Shown: in pieces, positions 17,900 through 32,238 of the stretch
Layout: each line of letters opens with the position of its first letter
How positions within the stretch are numbered: position 1 is the stretch's first letter
Assembly (NCBI RefSeq): GCF_900142845.1
Contig: NZ_FSRU01000001.1
Location: 558,001 to 622,000, forward strand
Origin: Paraburkholderia phenazinium
Lineage (GTDB): Bacteria > Pseudomonadota > Gammaproteobacteria > Burkholderiales > Burkholderiaceae
Direction of reading: 5' to 3'
DNA: 64,000 nucleotides
Notes under the pieces: model-generated
Told to the model about the DNA's origin: nothing
Databases searched by the model: none
What the model saw: only the letters and a program-made list of their open reading frames with translations
Translations under genes and position numbers: made by a program

Positions 17900-20108
17900 T
17901 CACGTGTCGGCGCGCAGCACGATCGTCGCGAGCGGCGGCAGGATCAGCGAGGCCGATTGCGGCTTGCCGTGACTCGCGATGTCCTCGGTGTAGATCAGGC
18001 CAGCGTTGCCGACGTTCGAGCCGCCGTACACGCTGGCGTCGGTGTTGAGAATCTCGCTCCAGCGTCCGGCGAGCGGCATGCCGAGGCGATAGCCGAGGCG
18101 CGGCACCGGTGTGAAGTTGCAGACGATCACCAGTTCGCGGCCCGCGCCGTCGACGCGCCGGAAAGCGAACACGCTGTTCTCGCTATCGTCGCCGATCAGC
18201 CATTCGAAGCCGCCGGGTTCGCAGTCGAGCGTGTACAGCGCCGGTTCGTCGCAATAGAGCAGGTTGAGGTCGCGCACCAGTTTTTGCGCGCCGTGGTGGA
18301 GTGGATCGTCGAGCAGATGCCAGTGTGGCGAACCGTCGTGATCGAATTCGGCCATCTGCCCGAACTCGCCGCCCATGAAGAGCAGCTTCTTGCCGGGATG
18401 CGTCCACATGAAACCGAAATACGCGCGCAGGTTCGCGAAACGTTGCCAGCGGTCGCCCGGCATCTTGCCGAGCAGCGAGCCTTTGCCGTGCACCACCTCG
18501 TCGTGCGAGAGCGGCAACACGAAGCACTCCGAATAGGCGTACACCATGCCGAACGTCATGTTGTGGTGATGGTAGCGCCGGTACACCGGATCTTCTTGCA
18601 GGTAGTGCAGCGTGTCGTGCATCCAGCCCATGTTCCACTTGAACTCGAAGCCGAGCCCGCCGTCTTCGACGCGCGCCGTGACGCCGGGCCACGCCGTCGA
18701 TTCTTCCGCAATGGTGATTGCGCCTGGCACGCCCGGCACGTAGCCGACTTCATGATTGAGCCGCTTGAGAAACGCAATCGATTCGAGATTCTCGCGCCCG
18801 CCGTAGATGTTCGGCACCCATTCGCCCGCCGCGCGCGAATAGTCGCGATACAGCATCGAAGCCACTGCATCCACGCGCAGGCCATCCACGTGATAGCGCT
18901 TGAGCCAGGCCAGCCCCGAGGCGACCAGGAACGCGCTCACCTCGTTGCGGCCGAGGTTGTAGATCATCGTGTTCCAATCCTGGTGATAGCCTTCGCGCGG
19001 ATCGGCATGCTCATAGAGCGGCGTGCCGTCGAAGTCGATCAGACCGTGTGCGTCGTTCGGGAAGTGTGCCGGCACCCAGTCGAGAATCACGCCGAGCCCG
19101 GCTTCGTGGGCCCGATTGACGAACTGCGCGAACTGCTCGGGTTTGCCGAAGCGCGCCGACGGCGCGAATTGCCCCAGCGGCTGATAACCCCACGAGCCGC
19201 CGAACGGATGCTCGGCGATCGGCATGAATTCGACGTGTGTAAAGCCCATGCCCTGCACGTAGGGGATCAAACGGTCGGCCAGCTCGGACCAGTCGAGACT
19301 GCGCTGACCTTCTTCCGCGATACGCAGCCAGGATTCGGCGTGCACTTCGTAGATGGAGATGGGCGAGCGCGGCGTTTGGTTGGCGCCGCGCGAGTGGATC
19401 CAGGCATCGTCGGTCCACGGAAACTGTTCGATCTCGTCGACATGCGCGACGACCGACGCCGTCGCCGGCGGCCGTTCGGTTTGCATGGCGCAGGGGTCGG
19501 CCTTCAGCGGCAACGGATGACCGTCGCGAGCCAGCAGTTCGTATTTGTAGCGTGTGCCTGGGCCGACGCGCGGCACGAACAGTTCCCACACGCCAGCCTG
19601 ATGACGTAGCCGCATCGGATGGCGGCGGCCGTCCCACGAATTGAAGTCGCCGACCACCGAGACGCGCCGTGCATTCGGCGCCCATACGGCGAAGCGCACG
19701 CCGGGCACGCCGTCGATTTCCATAGGACGCGAGCCGAGGCATTCGAGTACCGCGTACGGGTCGCCGTGCGCGAGCCGATGCAGTGGTTCATCGCCCAGCA
19801 CGGGACCGAACGAATAGGTGTCCTCGATTTCCTGGAGAGGGCCATGCCAGTCGATGCGCAGCCGGTACGGCACGGCGGCGCTGACACGGCCGATGAACAG
19901 TCCGTTGGGATGGACCTGTTGCAATTCGCCGAGCGTCTTGCCATCGGCGCGCGCAATCACCGTGACGTGCGCGGCATTCGGCAGCAGTGCGCGCACCACC
20001 GGTCCCGCGTCGGTCTCATGCATGCCCAGTTGCGAAAACGGATCGGGGTGGCGTGCCTCGACCAGCGCATCGAGATCGAGCGGTTGCAGGCCGGCGGTCG
20101 GATCGTAC

Positions 20109-20116
<8 letters not shown>
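17900..20116 (-). CDS. glgB: 1,4-alpha-glucan branching enzyme
   Basis: A 738-residue GH13 enzyme that introduces alpha-1,6 branches into linear glucan. An N-terminal domain plus CBM48 (about residues 1-230; [30 protein letters not shown]) precedes the catalytic barrel. Catalytic blocks are [17 protein letters not shown] (nucleophile), [14 protein letters not shown] (acid/base) and [15 protein letters not shown]. Its start overlaps the treS-pep2 stop by 8 bp. In this cluster it should branch the alpha-1,4 chains extended by GlgE, making it a partner of that pathway rather than of a GlgA synthase, which is absent here. Confidence 0.97.
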
Positions 20117-23563
<3,447 letters not shown>

Positions 23564-23564
<1 letters not shown>

Positions 23565-26500
23565 TACGCACCTTCGGTCGGGGGTTGGTAGCCAGCGTCT
23601 GCATGGCTGCCGCTGTCGTCGTCTGCGCTGGGGGGCTCGGCCGGCAGTCCGCCAACGGGCGCGATGCGCCAGATGGCGAACGGCATCGCACCGGGATTGA
23701 GCCGCACGTGCTGCCAGCGGCCATACCATTCGAAGCGCGCGCCGGTCATCTGGTCGACCACTTCGAGCGCTGCCTGATCGTGCAGATGCCAGTGGGCAAA
23801 GGTGGCCCAGGAAAGCTCCACGTCGGCGCCCTGTTCGTTGAACGGATCGAGATTGATGGCGACGACGACCACGTTGTCGCGCGCTTCGGTGGCTTTCTCG
23901 AAGAACAGGATGTGGTCATTGTGCGCCGTCAGAAACGTGACGCCCAGATGCGATTGCAGTGCGGGGTTCGCACGCCGGATCCGGTTCAAGGCGCTGATCT
24001 CGCCGACGATATTGCCGGGCCGGTTCCAGTCCCACGCACGCAGTTGATACTTTTCGGAGTCGAGATATTCCTCGCTGTTCGGCAGCGCGGCGGCCTCGCA
24101 CAGCTCGAAACCGCTATACACGCCCCACAGTCCCGAGAGCGTCGCTGCAAGGGCGGCGCGAATCAGGAAGCCGGAGCGTCCCTGGGACTGCAGATGCCGC
24201 GGGTTGATATCCGGCGTGTTGACGAAGAAATTCGGCCGGTAGTACTCGCGGACATCGGTCTGCGTGAGCTCGGTCAGATACTCGGTGAAATCGCGCTTCG
24301 ACTCGCGCCACGTGAAATACGTGTACGACTGCGAAAAACCGATCTTGCCGAGCCGGTACATCATGCGTGGCCGCGTGAAGGCTTCCGCGAAGAAGATCGT
24401 GTCGGGATGGCGGGCGCGCACGTCGCCGATCATCCATTCCCAGAACGGCAGCGGTTTCGTATGCGGATTGTCGACGCGGAAAATATGCACGCCCGCTTCG
24501 ATCCAGAACAGGATCACGTCGCGCAACGCGAGCCACAAATCGGGCTTGGCGTCGTGCGCATAGAAATCCGGGTTGACGATGTCCTGGTACTTCTTCGGCG
24601 GATTTTCCGCATAGCGCAGCGTGCCGTCCGGACGCCAGGCGAACCAGGTGGGATGCTCTTTCAGCCAGGGGTGATCCGGCGAGCACTGGATCGCGAAGTC
24701 GAGCGCGATCTCAAGGCCATGCTCGTGCGCGGCGGCGAGCATCTGCTTGAAGTCGTCGAGTGTGCCGAGTTGCGGATGAACGGCCGTGTGGCCGCCTTCC
24801 TCGCCGCCGATCGCATACGGGCTGCCCACGTCGCCCGGCTGTGCATTCAAGGTGTTGTTGCGGCCCTTGCGGTTGGCGACGCCGATGGGGTGGATCGGCG
24901 GGAAGTACAGCACGTCGAAACCCATGTCGCGGATGCGCGGCAGTTTCTTCGTGACATCCGCGAAGGTGCCGTGGCGCGCTTCGTCGTCGCTCATCGAACG
25001 CGGGAAGATCTCGTACCAGCTCGCGAAGCGCGCGGCGGTCCGCTCGGCGTCGATCCGGTAGATGACCGGGTCGCGCGTCAGGAACGGCCGGTGGCGCGCC
25101 GCCGCCATCGCCTTGGCGGTGGTGGGTGCGAGCAGCAGCGCGATGCGTGTGTCCAGGTCCGCTTTGGCGAAGACCTTGACGATATGCTCAAGCGGCTCGG
25201 TCACCGCGCCTTCCACCGTTTCCACCTCGGCCAGCACCAGCGCAAACAGGTGGCTGGCTTCATCCACTTCGAGCTCGACGGTTTGCCCGGCCTTCAGTTT
25301 CTTCTGCACGTGCTCGACCAGCGAGGCGAAGTCGTCGCGCCACGCGATCACGGTGAATTCGTGCCGGCCCACCCGTTCGAGCGGGATGCGCGTGTGCCAG
25401 AGGTCGAGGCCGGCGGGCGGCGCGGGGAGCATCGGGACTTCGTGCCAGGCGGTTTCATCGGCGGCGCGCCATACCACGGCGGCCGCGATCTTGTCGTGCC
25501 CTTCCGCGAAGATCGCGGCCATCACCTCGGCCCGCTCGCCGACCGTGCGCTTGACGACGAAGCGTCCATAGTCGACCGACGGCGTCACGCTTTCGATCGC
25601 CACGCGCGGCGCGGCAATCGCCTCCAGCACGGATTTACGGCCGCTGCGCTTGCTGCCCGCCTTGTCGATGGGCGGCGCGAGCCGCACCGGCTTGTCGGCC
25701 TGCGCGGCGAACAGGCGGCAGGCACCCGGCGCCAGCGTGAAGGTCGGTAGGGCGGCAGGAGTCGCATGCCCCGCGGCGTCGAGCGACACAAAGCGGGTGA
25801 AATTGCCCGGCACGCCGGCGAGAAAGCGCGCGGGATCGACCGGCACCGGCATGCCGAGGTCCGGGTTGATGACGATCAGCGTCGCTTGCTGGCTGTCGCG
25901 CAGATCGAGGTTATCGCCTCGCAATAGTACGGCGGCAGGGGTACTCGGCCCGCTGAGCGCGCGCAGTTCGCCGACGCTTTGCAGCGCTGGGGAATCGCGT
26001 AAGACGGCGTTGGCATGCCTGATCGGCTCGGAGAGGTCGAAACGCGGCGCTTTGCACAGCTCGGCGAACTGCGCGGCGTGCCCACGGGTGTAGGACATCG
26101 ATTGCGCGATACCGTATTCGAAGCCCATCGGGATCAGCCAGCCGGTGCCGGTCGCCGCAGCAGTGAAGAGCGCGCGGCGGTAGGCGCGTTCGAGCATCGA
26201 GGCGTCGTGCACGTCGTCGAGGTCGGCGGCGAGGCGGCTGCCGTAGGGCGCTTCCGGGAAGGCGATCGGCGCGCCGATGCGACTCAGCGCGGCATGCTCG
26301 TCCGTGAGCCAACTGGCGCGGAAGTCCCACCAGCGCACGGAAGAAAACACGCTGTCGAAACCCGCTTCCTCCAGAGGCAGCAGATCGCCGCGCGCCAGAC
26401 CGGGCGTCGCCGCGAGAAAGCGCACCTCGGGGTACTGCGCCCGTACGGCTGCACCAAGCTGGCGCCAGAAGGCGGCCGGCACGCGGTGCGGCGAGTCGAA

Positions 26501-27007
26501 ACGAAAGCCGCTGACGCCGGCTTCCGCCAGCGTGAGCAGTTCGCGGGTCCACCAGTCGAGCAGCGCAGCCGTGTTGCCTTCGTTGCCGAAGTTCACATAG
26601 GCAACGTTGTCTTCACGATGCGCATGGCGCGGATCGAGCCGCGCCTCCTCCGATTCGAACGGGTGGAACCAGTCCGGATGTTCGGCGAACAGCACGCCAT
26701 CCGCGGCGACCCGATCGATTACGAGGTCGGCGAGCAGGCTCAGGCCGTGTTGACGCGCGGCGCCAGCGAGGCTGCGCAGCGCTTCGGGCCCGCCTTGCTG
26801 CGCCTCGAACACGGGGTGCAGATGACGGTGATCGCTGACGATCTGCGCATGCCCAGCCCGTCCGGGCTGGAACAGCGCGCCGATCAGGACGTGATCGAAG
26901 CCCAGCGCGGCCGCGTGCGCGAACTGCGCCGGCCATGCATCAAGCGGCCCGACCAGGAGAGAGTGGAGAAAATAGATCCGCGGCGCATACCTTTGTGAAG
27001 GTTCCAT
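23564..27007 (-). CDS. glgE: Alpha-1,4-glucan:maltose-1-phosphate maltosyltransferase with an extra N-terminal barrel
   Basis: A 1147-residue protein. The C-terminal ~650 residues are a complete GlgE (GH13_3) that transfers maltosyl units from maltose 1-phosphate to alpha-1,4-glucan: DUF3416-like beta domain (PRVAIESVTPSVDYGRFVVK), RFASWYEIFPRSMS, nucleophile D846 in IFRVDNPHTKPLPFWEW and acid/base E875 in IFFAEAFTRPRMM, with the 29-residue spacing known from GlgE. The first ~480 residues form a second GH13-like module matching the same catalytic block, GFRFDSPHRVPAAFW (D171), but with Ala200 where E875 aligns, so it should be inactive. ATG 27007 (MEPSQRYAPR) has GGAAA upstream. First gene of the cluster. 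Standard GlgE proteins are about 660-700 residues. Confidence 0.93.
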
Positions 27008-27092
27008 CGGTCGTTTCCAGATTCGTCCTGCCGCGATATGGATGCATCGAAATGCGATCACACCGCTCATTGGGGCTTCCAGAGCCGGAGGC

Positions 27093-27118
27093 CGCGCGCT
27101 GTGAAAAATCAGCGCGCG
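27093..27118. repeat. GC-rich hairpin in the probable glgE leader
   Basis: A 9-bp inverted repeat (CGCGCGCTG / CAGCGCGCG) with an 8-nt A/T loop, 86 bp upstream of the glgE start. On the transcript it would form a stable stem. It could be a regulator site, an attenuator stem or an RNA stability element; it is too far from the start codon to block ribosome binding directly. Confidence 0.5.
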
Positions 27119-27378
27119 TACTGGTCAATGTAGTGCAAAGATCGATTGCCCGCAGGGCAGTAACGAACACTACGCACGCGCATGCGCCAGTCACGCGGTT
27201 CTGGACCAGGTAAATACAAGGCTTTCAGCAAGCGTTGTGCCAGCGAGACAGGTTGCGGCGAAAAAGGAAGGGAGGGGCGCGTGGGCGGGGGACGCCGCCG
27301 GGGCGTCTCGCTTTCAGCCGGCGTGTAAGGCGTGGCGCGGTAGGGCGGTTTTACACAGAAGGGCGAGGATTGCCGGTA

Positions 27379-27408
27379 GCGTCCTGACAGCGGGCTGCTG
27401 CAGGACGC
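27379..27408 (-). terminator. Hairpin downstream of the DUF1345 gene
   Basis: An 8-bp stem (GCGTCCTG / CAGGACGC) continues, past a single bulged A, into a 4-bp CAGC/GCTG stem. It lies 9 bp beyond the DUF1345 stop. There is no U-tract, so termination may be weak or Rho-assisted. Confidence 0.5.
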
Positions 27409-27416
27409 TGCTTGCA

Positions 27417-28076
27417 TTACGAACCGAGCAGGCCGGCTGCGATATTGACACACAGGCCCAGCACGGCCACGTTGAAGTAGAACGAGAGGATGGATTGCGC
27501 CAGCGCGGCACGGCGGATCGAGCGCGAGCGGAGCACGACGTCCGACGTCTGCGAGGCCACCGCAATCGTGAACGAGAAGTACAGGAAGTCCCAATAGTTC
27601 GGCTTCAGCTTGCTATCGGGGAACAGCAACGCGGTCTCGTCCGGGTTGGCGTAGTAGAGCCGTGCGTAATGCAGCGTGAAGATGGTCGGAATCAGGAACC
27701 AGGCACCGAACATTGTCAGGCCGGTGAGCAGATAGTGCGCGAGCGTCGACGCGGCGCCAAGGTTTTTCGCCGACGCCAGTTCGAGGACGATGGCCGCAAT
27801 GCTCGCCAGAGTGGCGAGGCAGATCACGAACAGCACGACGCCGGCGTTTTCGTCGTCGCGTTGCGCGAACTCGAGGACCTGGTCCTCATGGGCGGTGGCC
27901 ATGTGAATCCAGATGAGCACGAGGTACGTCCATATCGCGAGGTCCCACGCGGCGAGCACGCGCACCATTGGCCGCATGTGCGAGGGCACCGCCAGGGCGA
28001 CGACGATGCCGATGACAAGTGCGGCGACCATGCGCGGTCGGTTGCGTAGAACCTGCGGATAAATATTCGTTGGCAT
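27417..28076 (-). CDS. DUF1345 family membrane protein
   Basis: A 219-residue predicted inner-membrane protein with about five hydrophobic segments ([77 protein letters not shown]). The block [22 protein letters not shown], with the preceding DALLFPD-like loop, is the DUF1345 signature. The function of the family is unknown; the DFxYFSFTIGxTxQTSDV motif somewhat resembles a potassium-channel pore region. It is followed by the glgE promoter region but is probably a separate unit. Confidence 0.87.
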   Translation of the reverse strand: MPTNIYPQVLRNRPRMVAALVIGIVVALAVPSHMRPMVRVLAAWDLAIWTYLVLIWIHMATAHEDQVLEFAQRDDENAGVVLFVICLATLASIAAIVLELASAKNLGAASTLAHYLLTGLTMFGAWFLIPTIFTLHYARLYYANPDETALLFPDSKLKPNYWDFLYFSFTIAVASQTSDVVLRSRSIRRAALAQSILSFYFNVAVLGLCVNIAAGLLGS

Positions 28077-28354
28077 GGGCTATCAAGGTGAGGCTGCGCT
28101 GTACCGGCGCAGCACTGTTAAGCAGAATTGAGCGTCGTTGATTCTACCCTGCGCCTCGGGCACCAATTGTCGAATGGTCGCGAGACGGCTATAGTCTTTC
28201 GCAACGGCCTTGCGTTGGGCTTTCAATGACGAATGAGACCGCTTGAGCGGCACAGACCAGGTTTGGGGCGGACAACCGGAAACCCGTAGCGGCAGCATGC
28301 CGTTGTCTTGCGAGTGGGCTGGTTGAACATTGACTCATCATCTGTGGAGCGCCC

Positions 28355-28936
28355 ATGACAGATGTTCAAGAGAAAGATGAGAACGCTGCGCACCGTGAGG
28401 TGACGCATGCCCATTCCGCCGGCCGCCGCACCTGGCTGCTCGGCGCATGCGCGGCCGCTGCCGCGCTGGCGTTCACCAGCGCCGGGCGTTTCGCGACGCC
28501 GTTCGGACTCACCCCAGCTTTTGCCGACGCGCCCGCAGGCGGCGGCCTCGACGCTTTCCTCGCCCTTTCGCAGCATCTCACCGCTCGCACCGGCTTCGAC
28601 CCGGTGCTCAGCAAGCGCGTCTACGATGCTTTGGCCCGTTCCGACAGCCAGTTCACGCAGAACGTCGCCGCTCTCAACACCTGGCTGCAAAGCCACGGCG
28701 GTGTGCCCTCGGATACGGTGACGCAAGCCTTGCAGGCCGATCAGCCGGCGCTTGCAAAGACGGTTAGCGCCGTCATGCGCGGCTGGTATCTCGGCCTCGT
28801 CGGCGAGATGCCGCATGTCCAGGTGGTGGCCTACGAAAGCGCGCTGATGTTCGATCCCGTCAAGGACGTGCTGACGATTCCGTCGTATTGCCGCGACGTG
28901 CCGTTCTACTGGACGCAAAAGCCCGCCGGCGCTTGA
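28355..28936 (+). CDS. Small (gamma) subunit of an FAD-dependent sugar dehydrogenase, Tat-exported
   Basis: A 193-residue protein with a twin-arginine signal (AGRRTWLLGACAAAAALAFTSAGRFA, about residues 23-48) and a helical mature domain ending in VLTIPSYCRDVPFYWTQKP. It matches the gamma subunit of membrane-bound gluconate/sorbitol/glucose dehydrogenases. In known systems this subunit binds the catalytic subunit in the cytoplasm and carries it through the Tat pathway, since the catalytic subunit has no signal of its own; that is also true here. Start ATG has GGAG upstream. First gene of the three-gene operon. Confidence 0.88.
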   Translation: MTDVQEKDENAAHREVTHAHSAGRRTWLLGACAAAAALAFTSAGRFATPFGLTPAFADAPAGGGLDAFLALSQHLTARTGFDPVLSKRVYDALARSDSQFTQNVAALNTWLQSHGGVPSDTVTQALQADQPALAKTVSAVMRGWYLGLVGEMPHVQVVAYESALMFDPVKDVLTIPSYCRDVPFYWTQKPAGA

Positions 28937-29039
28937 AGCACGGCATGCCTCTCGAGCGTGCCCTGCGTCGTGTCATGTGTCATCCGCGACCACAGCATGC
29001 GTCAATCAGCAAGCAACGATAAGCCAGCAGAGGGCAACA

Positions 29040-30641
29040 ATGGCAAATTCCAATTCCGCCGATATCGTCGTAGTCGGCTCGGGCGTGGCGGGCGGTCTGG
29101 TCGCGCATCAGATGGCGCTTGCCGGCGCATCGGTGATCCTGCTCGAAGCCGGGCCGCGTATTCCGCGCTGGCAGATCGTCGAGAACTTTCGCAATTCACC
29201 GGCCAAGTCCGATTTTGCGACGCCTTATCCTTCGACGCCCTACGCGCCTCATCCAGAATATGCGCCCGCCAACAACTACCTGATCCAGAAAGGCGACTAT
29301 CCCTACAATTCGCAGTACGTGCGACTGGTGGGCGGCACCACCTGGCACTGGGCTGCGGCTGCATGGCGGCTCTTGCCGTCCGATTTCCAGTTGAAGAAAC
29401 TCTACGGCGTGGGCCGCGACTGGCCCTATCCGTATGAAACACTCGAGCCGTGGTACTTCGCCGCTGAAGTGCAGCTTGGCGTGTCCGGTCCCGACAGCAC
29501 GATCGATCTCGGCTCGCCGCGTTCGAAGCCTTATCCGATGAGCCAGTTGCCGTTGTCGTACATGGACCAGCGCTTTAGCGACGTGCTCAACGCGCAAGGC
29601 TTCAAGGTGGTGCCCGAGCCGGTGGCGCGCAACAGCCGGCCTTACGATGCCCGCCCAACCTGTTGCGGCAACAACAATTGCATGCCGATCTGTCCGATCG
29701 CTGCCATGTATAACGGCGTGGTCCACGCGGAGAAAGCGGAACAGGCGGGCGCGAAGCTGATTCCCGAAGCGGTGGTGTACCGCGTCGAAGCCGACAACAA
29801 AGGGCTCATCACCGCGGTTCACTACAAGGATCCGAACGGCAACAGCACACGCGTGACCGGCAAGCTGTTCGTGCTCGCGGCGAACGGCATCGAAACGCCC
29901 AAGCTGATGCTGATGTCGACCTCCGACAAATTCCCGCATGGTATCGGCAACAGTTCGGACCAGGTGGGCCGCAATCTGATGGACCATCCGGGCACAGGGG
30001 TGACCTTCCTCGCCAACGAGCCGTTGTGGCCAGGGCGTGGGCCGATGGAAATGACCTCGGTGGTGAACTTCCGCGACGGCGCGTTCCGCTCCGACTACGC
30101 GGCGAAGAAGCTGCATCTCTCCAACGGCGTGCCGACAATGTCCGTCACTGCCGATCTGATCAAACAGGGTGTCACGGGCGCCGAACTCGACCGTCAGATT
30201 CGCGACCGTGCCGCGCGCACGCTGAACATCAACAGCTTCCACGAACATCTGGCCGAACCGCAGAATCGCATCGTGCCGTCGGCGGATCACAAGGATTCGA
30301 TCGGCATTCCGCAGCCGGAGATCTACTACTCGATCAACGACTACGTGAAGAAGAGCGCGGCGAACACGCACGAACTGTATGCGCAGATTGCGAGCCTGTT
30401 CGGCGGCGCCGAAGTGTCGTTCGACGATACCTTCGCGCCCAACAATCACATCATGGGCACGACGATCATGGGCAGCGATCCGGCGGATTCAGTCGTCGAT
30501 GCGGATTGCCGTACGCACGATCATTCGAATCTGTTCATCGCGAGCAGCGCCGTGATGCCCACCGCCGCGTCGGTGAACTGCACGCTGACGATTGCCGCCT
30601 TGTCGCTGAAGCTGGCCGACAAGCTGAAGCATGAAATCTGA
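29040..30641 (+). CDS. FAD-dependent glucose/sugar dehydrogenase catalytic subunit (GMC family)
   Basis: A 533-residue GMC flavoprotein closely resembling the alpha subunit of the Burkholderia cepacia FAD-GDH. It has an FAD-binding GSGVAGGLVAHQ near the N terminus and the cysteine cluster C208-C209-x4-C214-x3-C218 in RPTCCGNNNCMPICP, which in the B. cepacia enzyme holds a 3Fe-4S centre. The C-terminal block FAPNNHIMGTTIMG and SVNCTLTIAAL complete the GMC fold. It oxidises a sugar in the periplasm and passes electrons to the cytochrome c subunit. It has no signal peptide and must be exported with the gamma subunit. ATG 29040 follows AGAGGG. Substrate (glucose, gluconate or sorbitol) is inferred only. 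Confidence 0.92.
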   Translation: MANSNSADIVVVGSGVAGGLVAHQMALAGASVILLEAGPRIPRWQIVENFRNSPAKSDFATPYPSTPYAPHPEYAPANNYLIQKGDYPYNSQYVRLVGGTTWHWAAAAWRLLPSDFQLKKLYGVGRDWPYPYETLEPWYFAAEVQLGVSGPDSTIDLGSPRSKPYPMSQLPLSYMDQRFSDVLNAQGFKVVPEPVARNSRPYDARPTCCGNNNCMPICPIAAMYNGVVHAEKAEQAGAKLIPEAVVYRVEADNKGLITAVHYKDPNGNSTRVTGKLFVLAANGIETPKLMLMSTSDKFPHGIGNSSDQVGRNLMDHPGTGVTFLANEPLWPGRGPMEMTSVVNFRDGAFRSDYAAKKLHLSNGVPTMSVTADLIKQGVTGAELDRQIRDRAARTLNINSFHEHLAEPQNRIVPSADHKDSIGIPQPEIYYSINDYVKKSAANTHELYAQIASLFGGAEVSFDDTFAPNNHIMGTTIMGSDPADSVVDADCRTHDHSNLFIASSAVMPTAASVNCTLTIAALSLKLADKLKHEI

Positions 30642-30663
30642 CCCGAGCCCACGGAGAGCCACC

Positions 30664-32085
30664 ATGACGAACAAGACGTCTCGCGTGCAGCCGGCCGGAT
30701 CGCTTGCACAGGTCGCGCGCCGCCGCCGCGTCCGGATGGCGACGCTCGCGGCTGCGTTCTCGCTGTTTGCGTTGTACCTCGCCTGGCATGAGGCCTACGA
30801 TCCGCCGACGCGCCATGACGACGAATCGCCGATCACGCAGGCGCTGGCCGACGACCCGGCGCAATCCACACAGCCGGCGGCGACGGCCGCGGCCGATCCG
30901 GGTCTGGTGAAGCGCGGCGAATACCTCGCACGCGCCGGCGATTGCGTGGCCTGTCACACGGCCGACAAGAGCCGCCCGTTCGCCGGCGGCCTGCCGATCA
31001 ACACGCCGTTCGGCACGATCTACACACCGAACATCACGCCGGATCCGGATACCGGCATCGGCCAGTGGACCGACAGCGATTTCATGCGGGCGATGCAGCA
31101 AGGCATCGGCAAGGGCGGCGAGCGGCTCTATCCGGCGTTCCCGTATGTCGAGTACACCAAGGTCACCGGCCAGGATGTGCTGGCGATCCGCGCGTATCTG
31201 AACACGCTCGCGCCGATCCATTACGCGCCGCCGCGCAACCAGATGAGCTTCCCGTTCAACCAGCGCTGGCTGATGGTGTTCTGGAACATGTTCAATTTCA
31301 CCGAGGGCCGCTTCGTACCCGATCCCAAGCAGAGCGCGGAATGGAATCGCGGCGCGTATCTGGTGGAAGGGTTGGCGCACTGCGAGGAATGCCATACGCC
31401 GCGCAACATCCTGCAAGGATTGAAAACCAGCGACCGCTTCTCCGGCGCCACCCAGGCCGGCTGGCACGCCTTCAATATCACGCCCGACAAGAACAGCGGC
31501 GTGGGCAACTGGAGCGATGCGGAACTGGCCGGCTATCTCTCGACCGGCGCGGTGCCGGGCCGTGCAAATGCAGCGGGGCCGATGGCTCAGGTCGTGGAGG
31601 ACAGCACGCAGTATCTGACCTCTGAGGATGTGACCTCGATCATCATGTACTTGCGTTCGGTTGCGCCTGTGATTGGCGGCGAGACGCATCCACGCGACCA
31701 GTGGGGCATGCCCGCTCACGACGTGACCGCGCTGCGCGGCACCGAGGTTACGACCGTGAACGGTGCGCAACTGTTCGTCGCCAATTGCGCGTCGTGCCAC
31801 AACTGGACCGGGCAAGGTGTGGGCGCGAGCGCGGCCGGCGCGTATCCGGCGCTGATCCACAACACGACGGCCGGCGCGAGCGATCCGAACAACCTGGCGA
31901 TGGTGATTCTGCACGGCGTCAGCCGCACCACGAAACAGGCCGACGTGCTGATGCCCGCATTTGGCGCAGAACTGACCGACGATCAGGTGGCCGCGATCAC
32001 CAACTACGTGACCAAACAGTTCGGCAACCCGCAAGCCATTGTGACCGTCGATACCGTGGCCAAGTTGCGGGCTCAGCAACAATGA
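30664..32085 (+). CDS. Tri-haem cytochrome c subunit of the sugar dehydrogenase
   Basis: A 473-residue protein with an N-terminal membrane anchor (RMATLAAAFSLFALYLAW) followed by three c-type haem sites, CVACH, CEECH and CASCH. This is the beta subunit pattern of gluconate/sorbitol/FAD-glucose dehydrogenases, moving electrons from the Fe-S/flavin subunit to ubiquinone or the electrode-facing side of the membrane. ATG 30664 has GGAGA 7 nt upstream. An in-frame ATG at 30631 inside the previous gene would add 11 residues. It is the last gene of the operon and is followed by a strong hairpin. Confidence 0.93.
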   Translation: MTNKTSRVQPAGSLAQVARRRRVRMATLAAAFSLFALYLAWHEAYDPPTRHDDESPITQALADDPAQSTQPAATAAADPGLVKRGEYLARAGDCVACHTADKSRPFAGGLPINTPFGTIYTPNITPDPDTGIGQWTDSDFMRAMQQGIGKGGERLYPAFPYVEYTKVTGQDVLAIRAYLNTLAPIHYAPPRNQMSFPFNQRWLMVFWNMFNFTEGRFVPDPKQSAEWNRGAYLVEGLAHCEECHTPRNILQGLKTSDRFSGATQAGWHAFNITPDKNSGVGNWSDAELAGYLSTGAVPGRANAAGPMAQVVEDSTQYLTSEDVTSIIMYLRSVAPVIGGETHPRDQWGMPAHDVTALRGTEVTTVNGAQLFVANCASCHNWTGQGVGASAAGAYPALIHNTTAGASDPNNLAMVILHGVSRTTKQADVLMPAFGAELTDDQVAAITNYVTKQFGNPQAIVTVDTVAKLRAQQQ

Positions 32086-32105
32086 CCGCTTGACGCCGCA
32101 CCAGA

Positions 32106-32142
32106 ACGGCGCAATCCGGCAGGGTTTTCCGGATTGCGCCGT
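32106..32142. terminator. Long perfect hairpin after the sugar dehydrogenase operon
   Basis: A perfect 14-bp inverted repeat (ACGGCGCAATCCGG / CCGGATTGCGCCGT) with a 9-nt loop, 21 bp after the cytochrome stop. No T-run follows, so it is likely a Rho-assisted terminator or 3' stabiliser. Confidence 0.65.
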
Positions 32143-32238
32143 CGAGTCGGAAAACGCGGGGCGGGGTGCCCGTCAAGCGTCGGAGAAAAGATAGAAACCT
32201 CGCATACGCGCTTTGCGTTCGCGTTCTATCATGGTCGC

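Larger units (their letters stand above)
27008..27416. other. Intergenic region upstream of the glgE operon
   Basis: About 410 bp between the glgE start and the DUF1345 gene end, both on the minus strand. It must hold the promoter of the seven-gene trehalose/glucan cluster, but no convincing -35/-10 pair was found. It contains a GC-rich hairpin at 27093-27118 and another at 27379-27408. No supported coding frame is present. Confidence 0.6.

Noticed and set aside
28083..28298. 71-codon minus-strand frame in the DUF1345/dehydrogenase spacer
   Set aside because: No start signals and atypical composition; the spacer more likely holds promoters.
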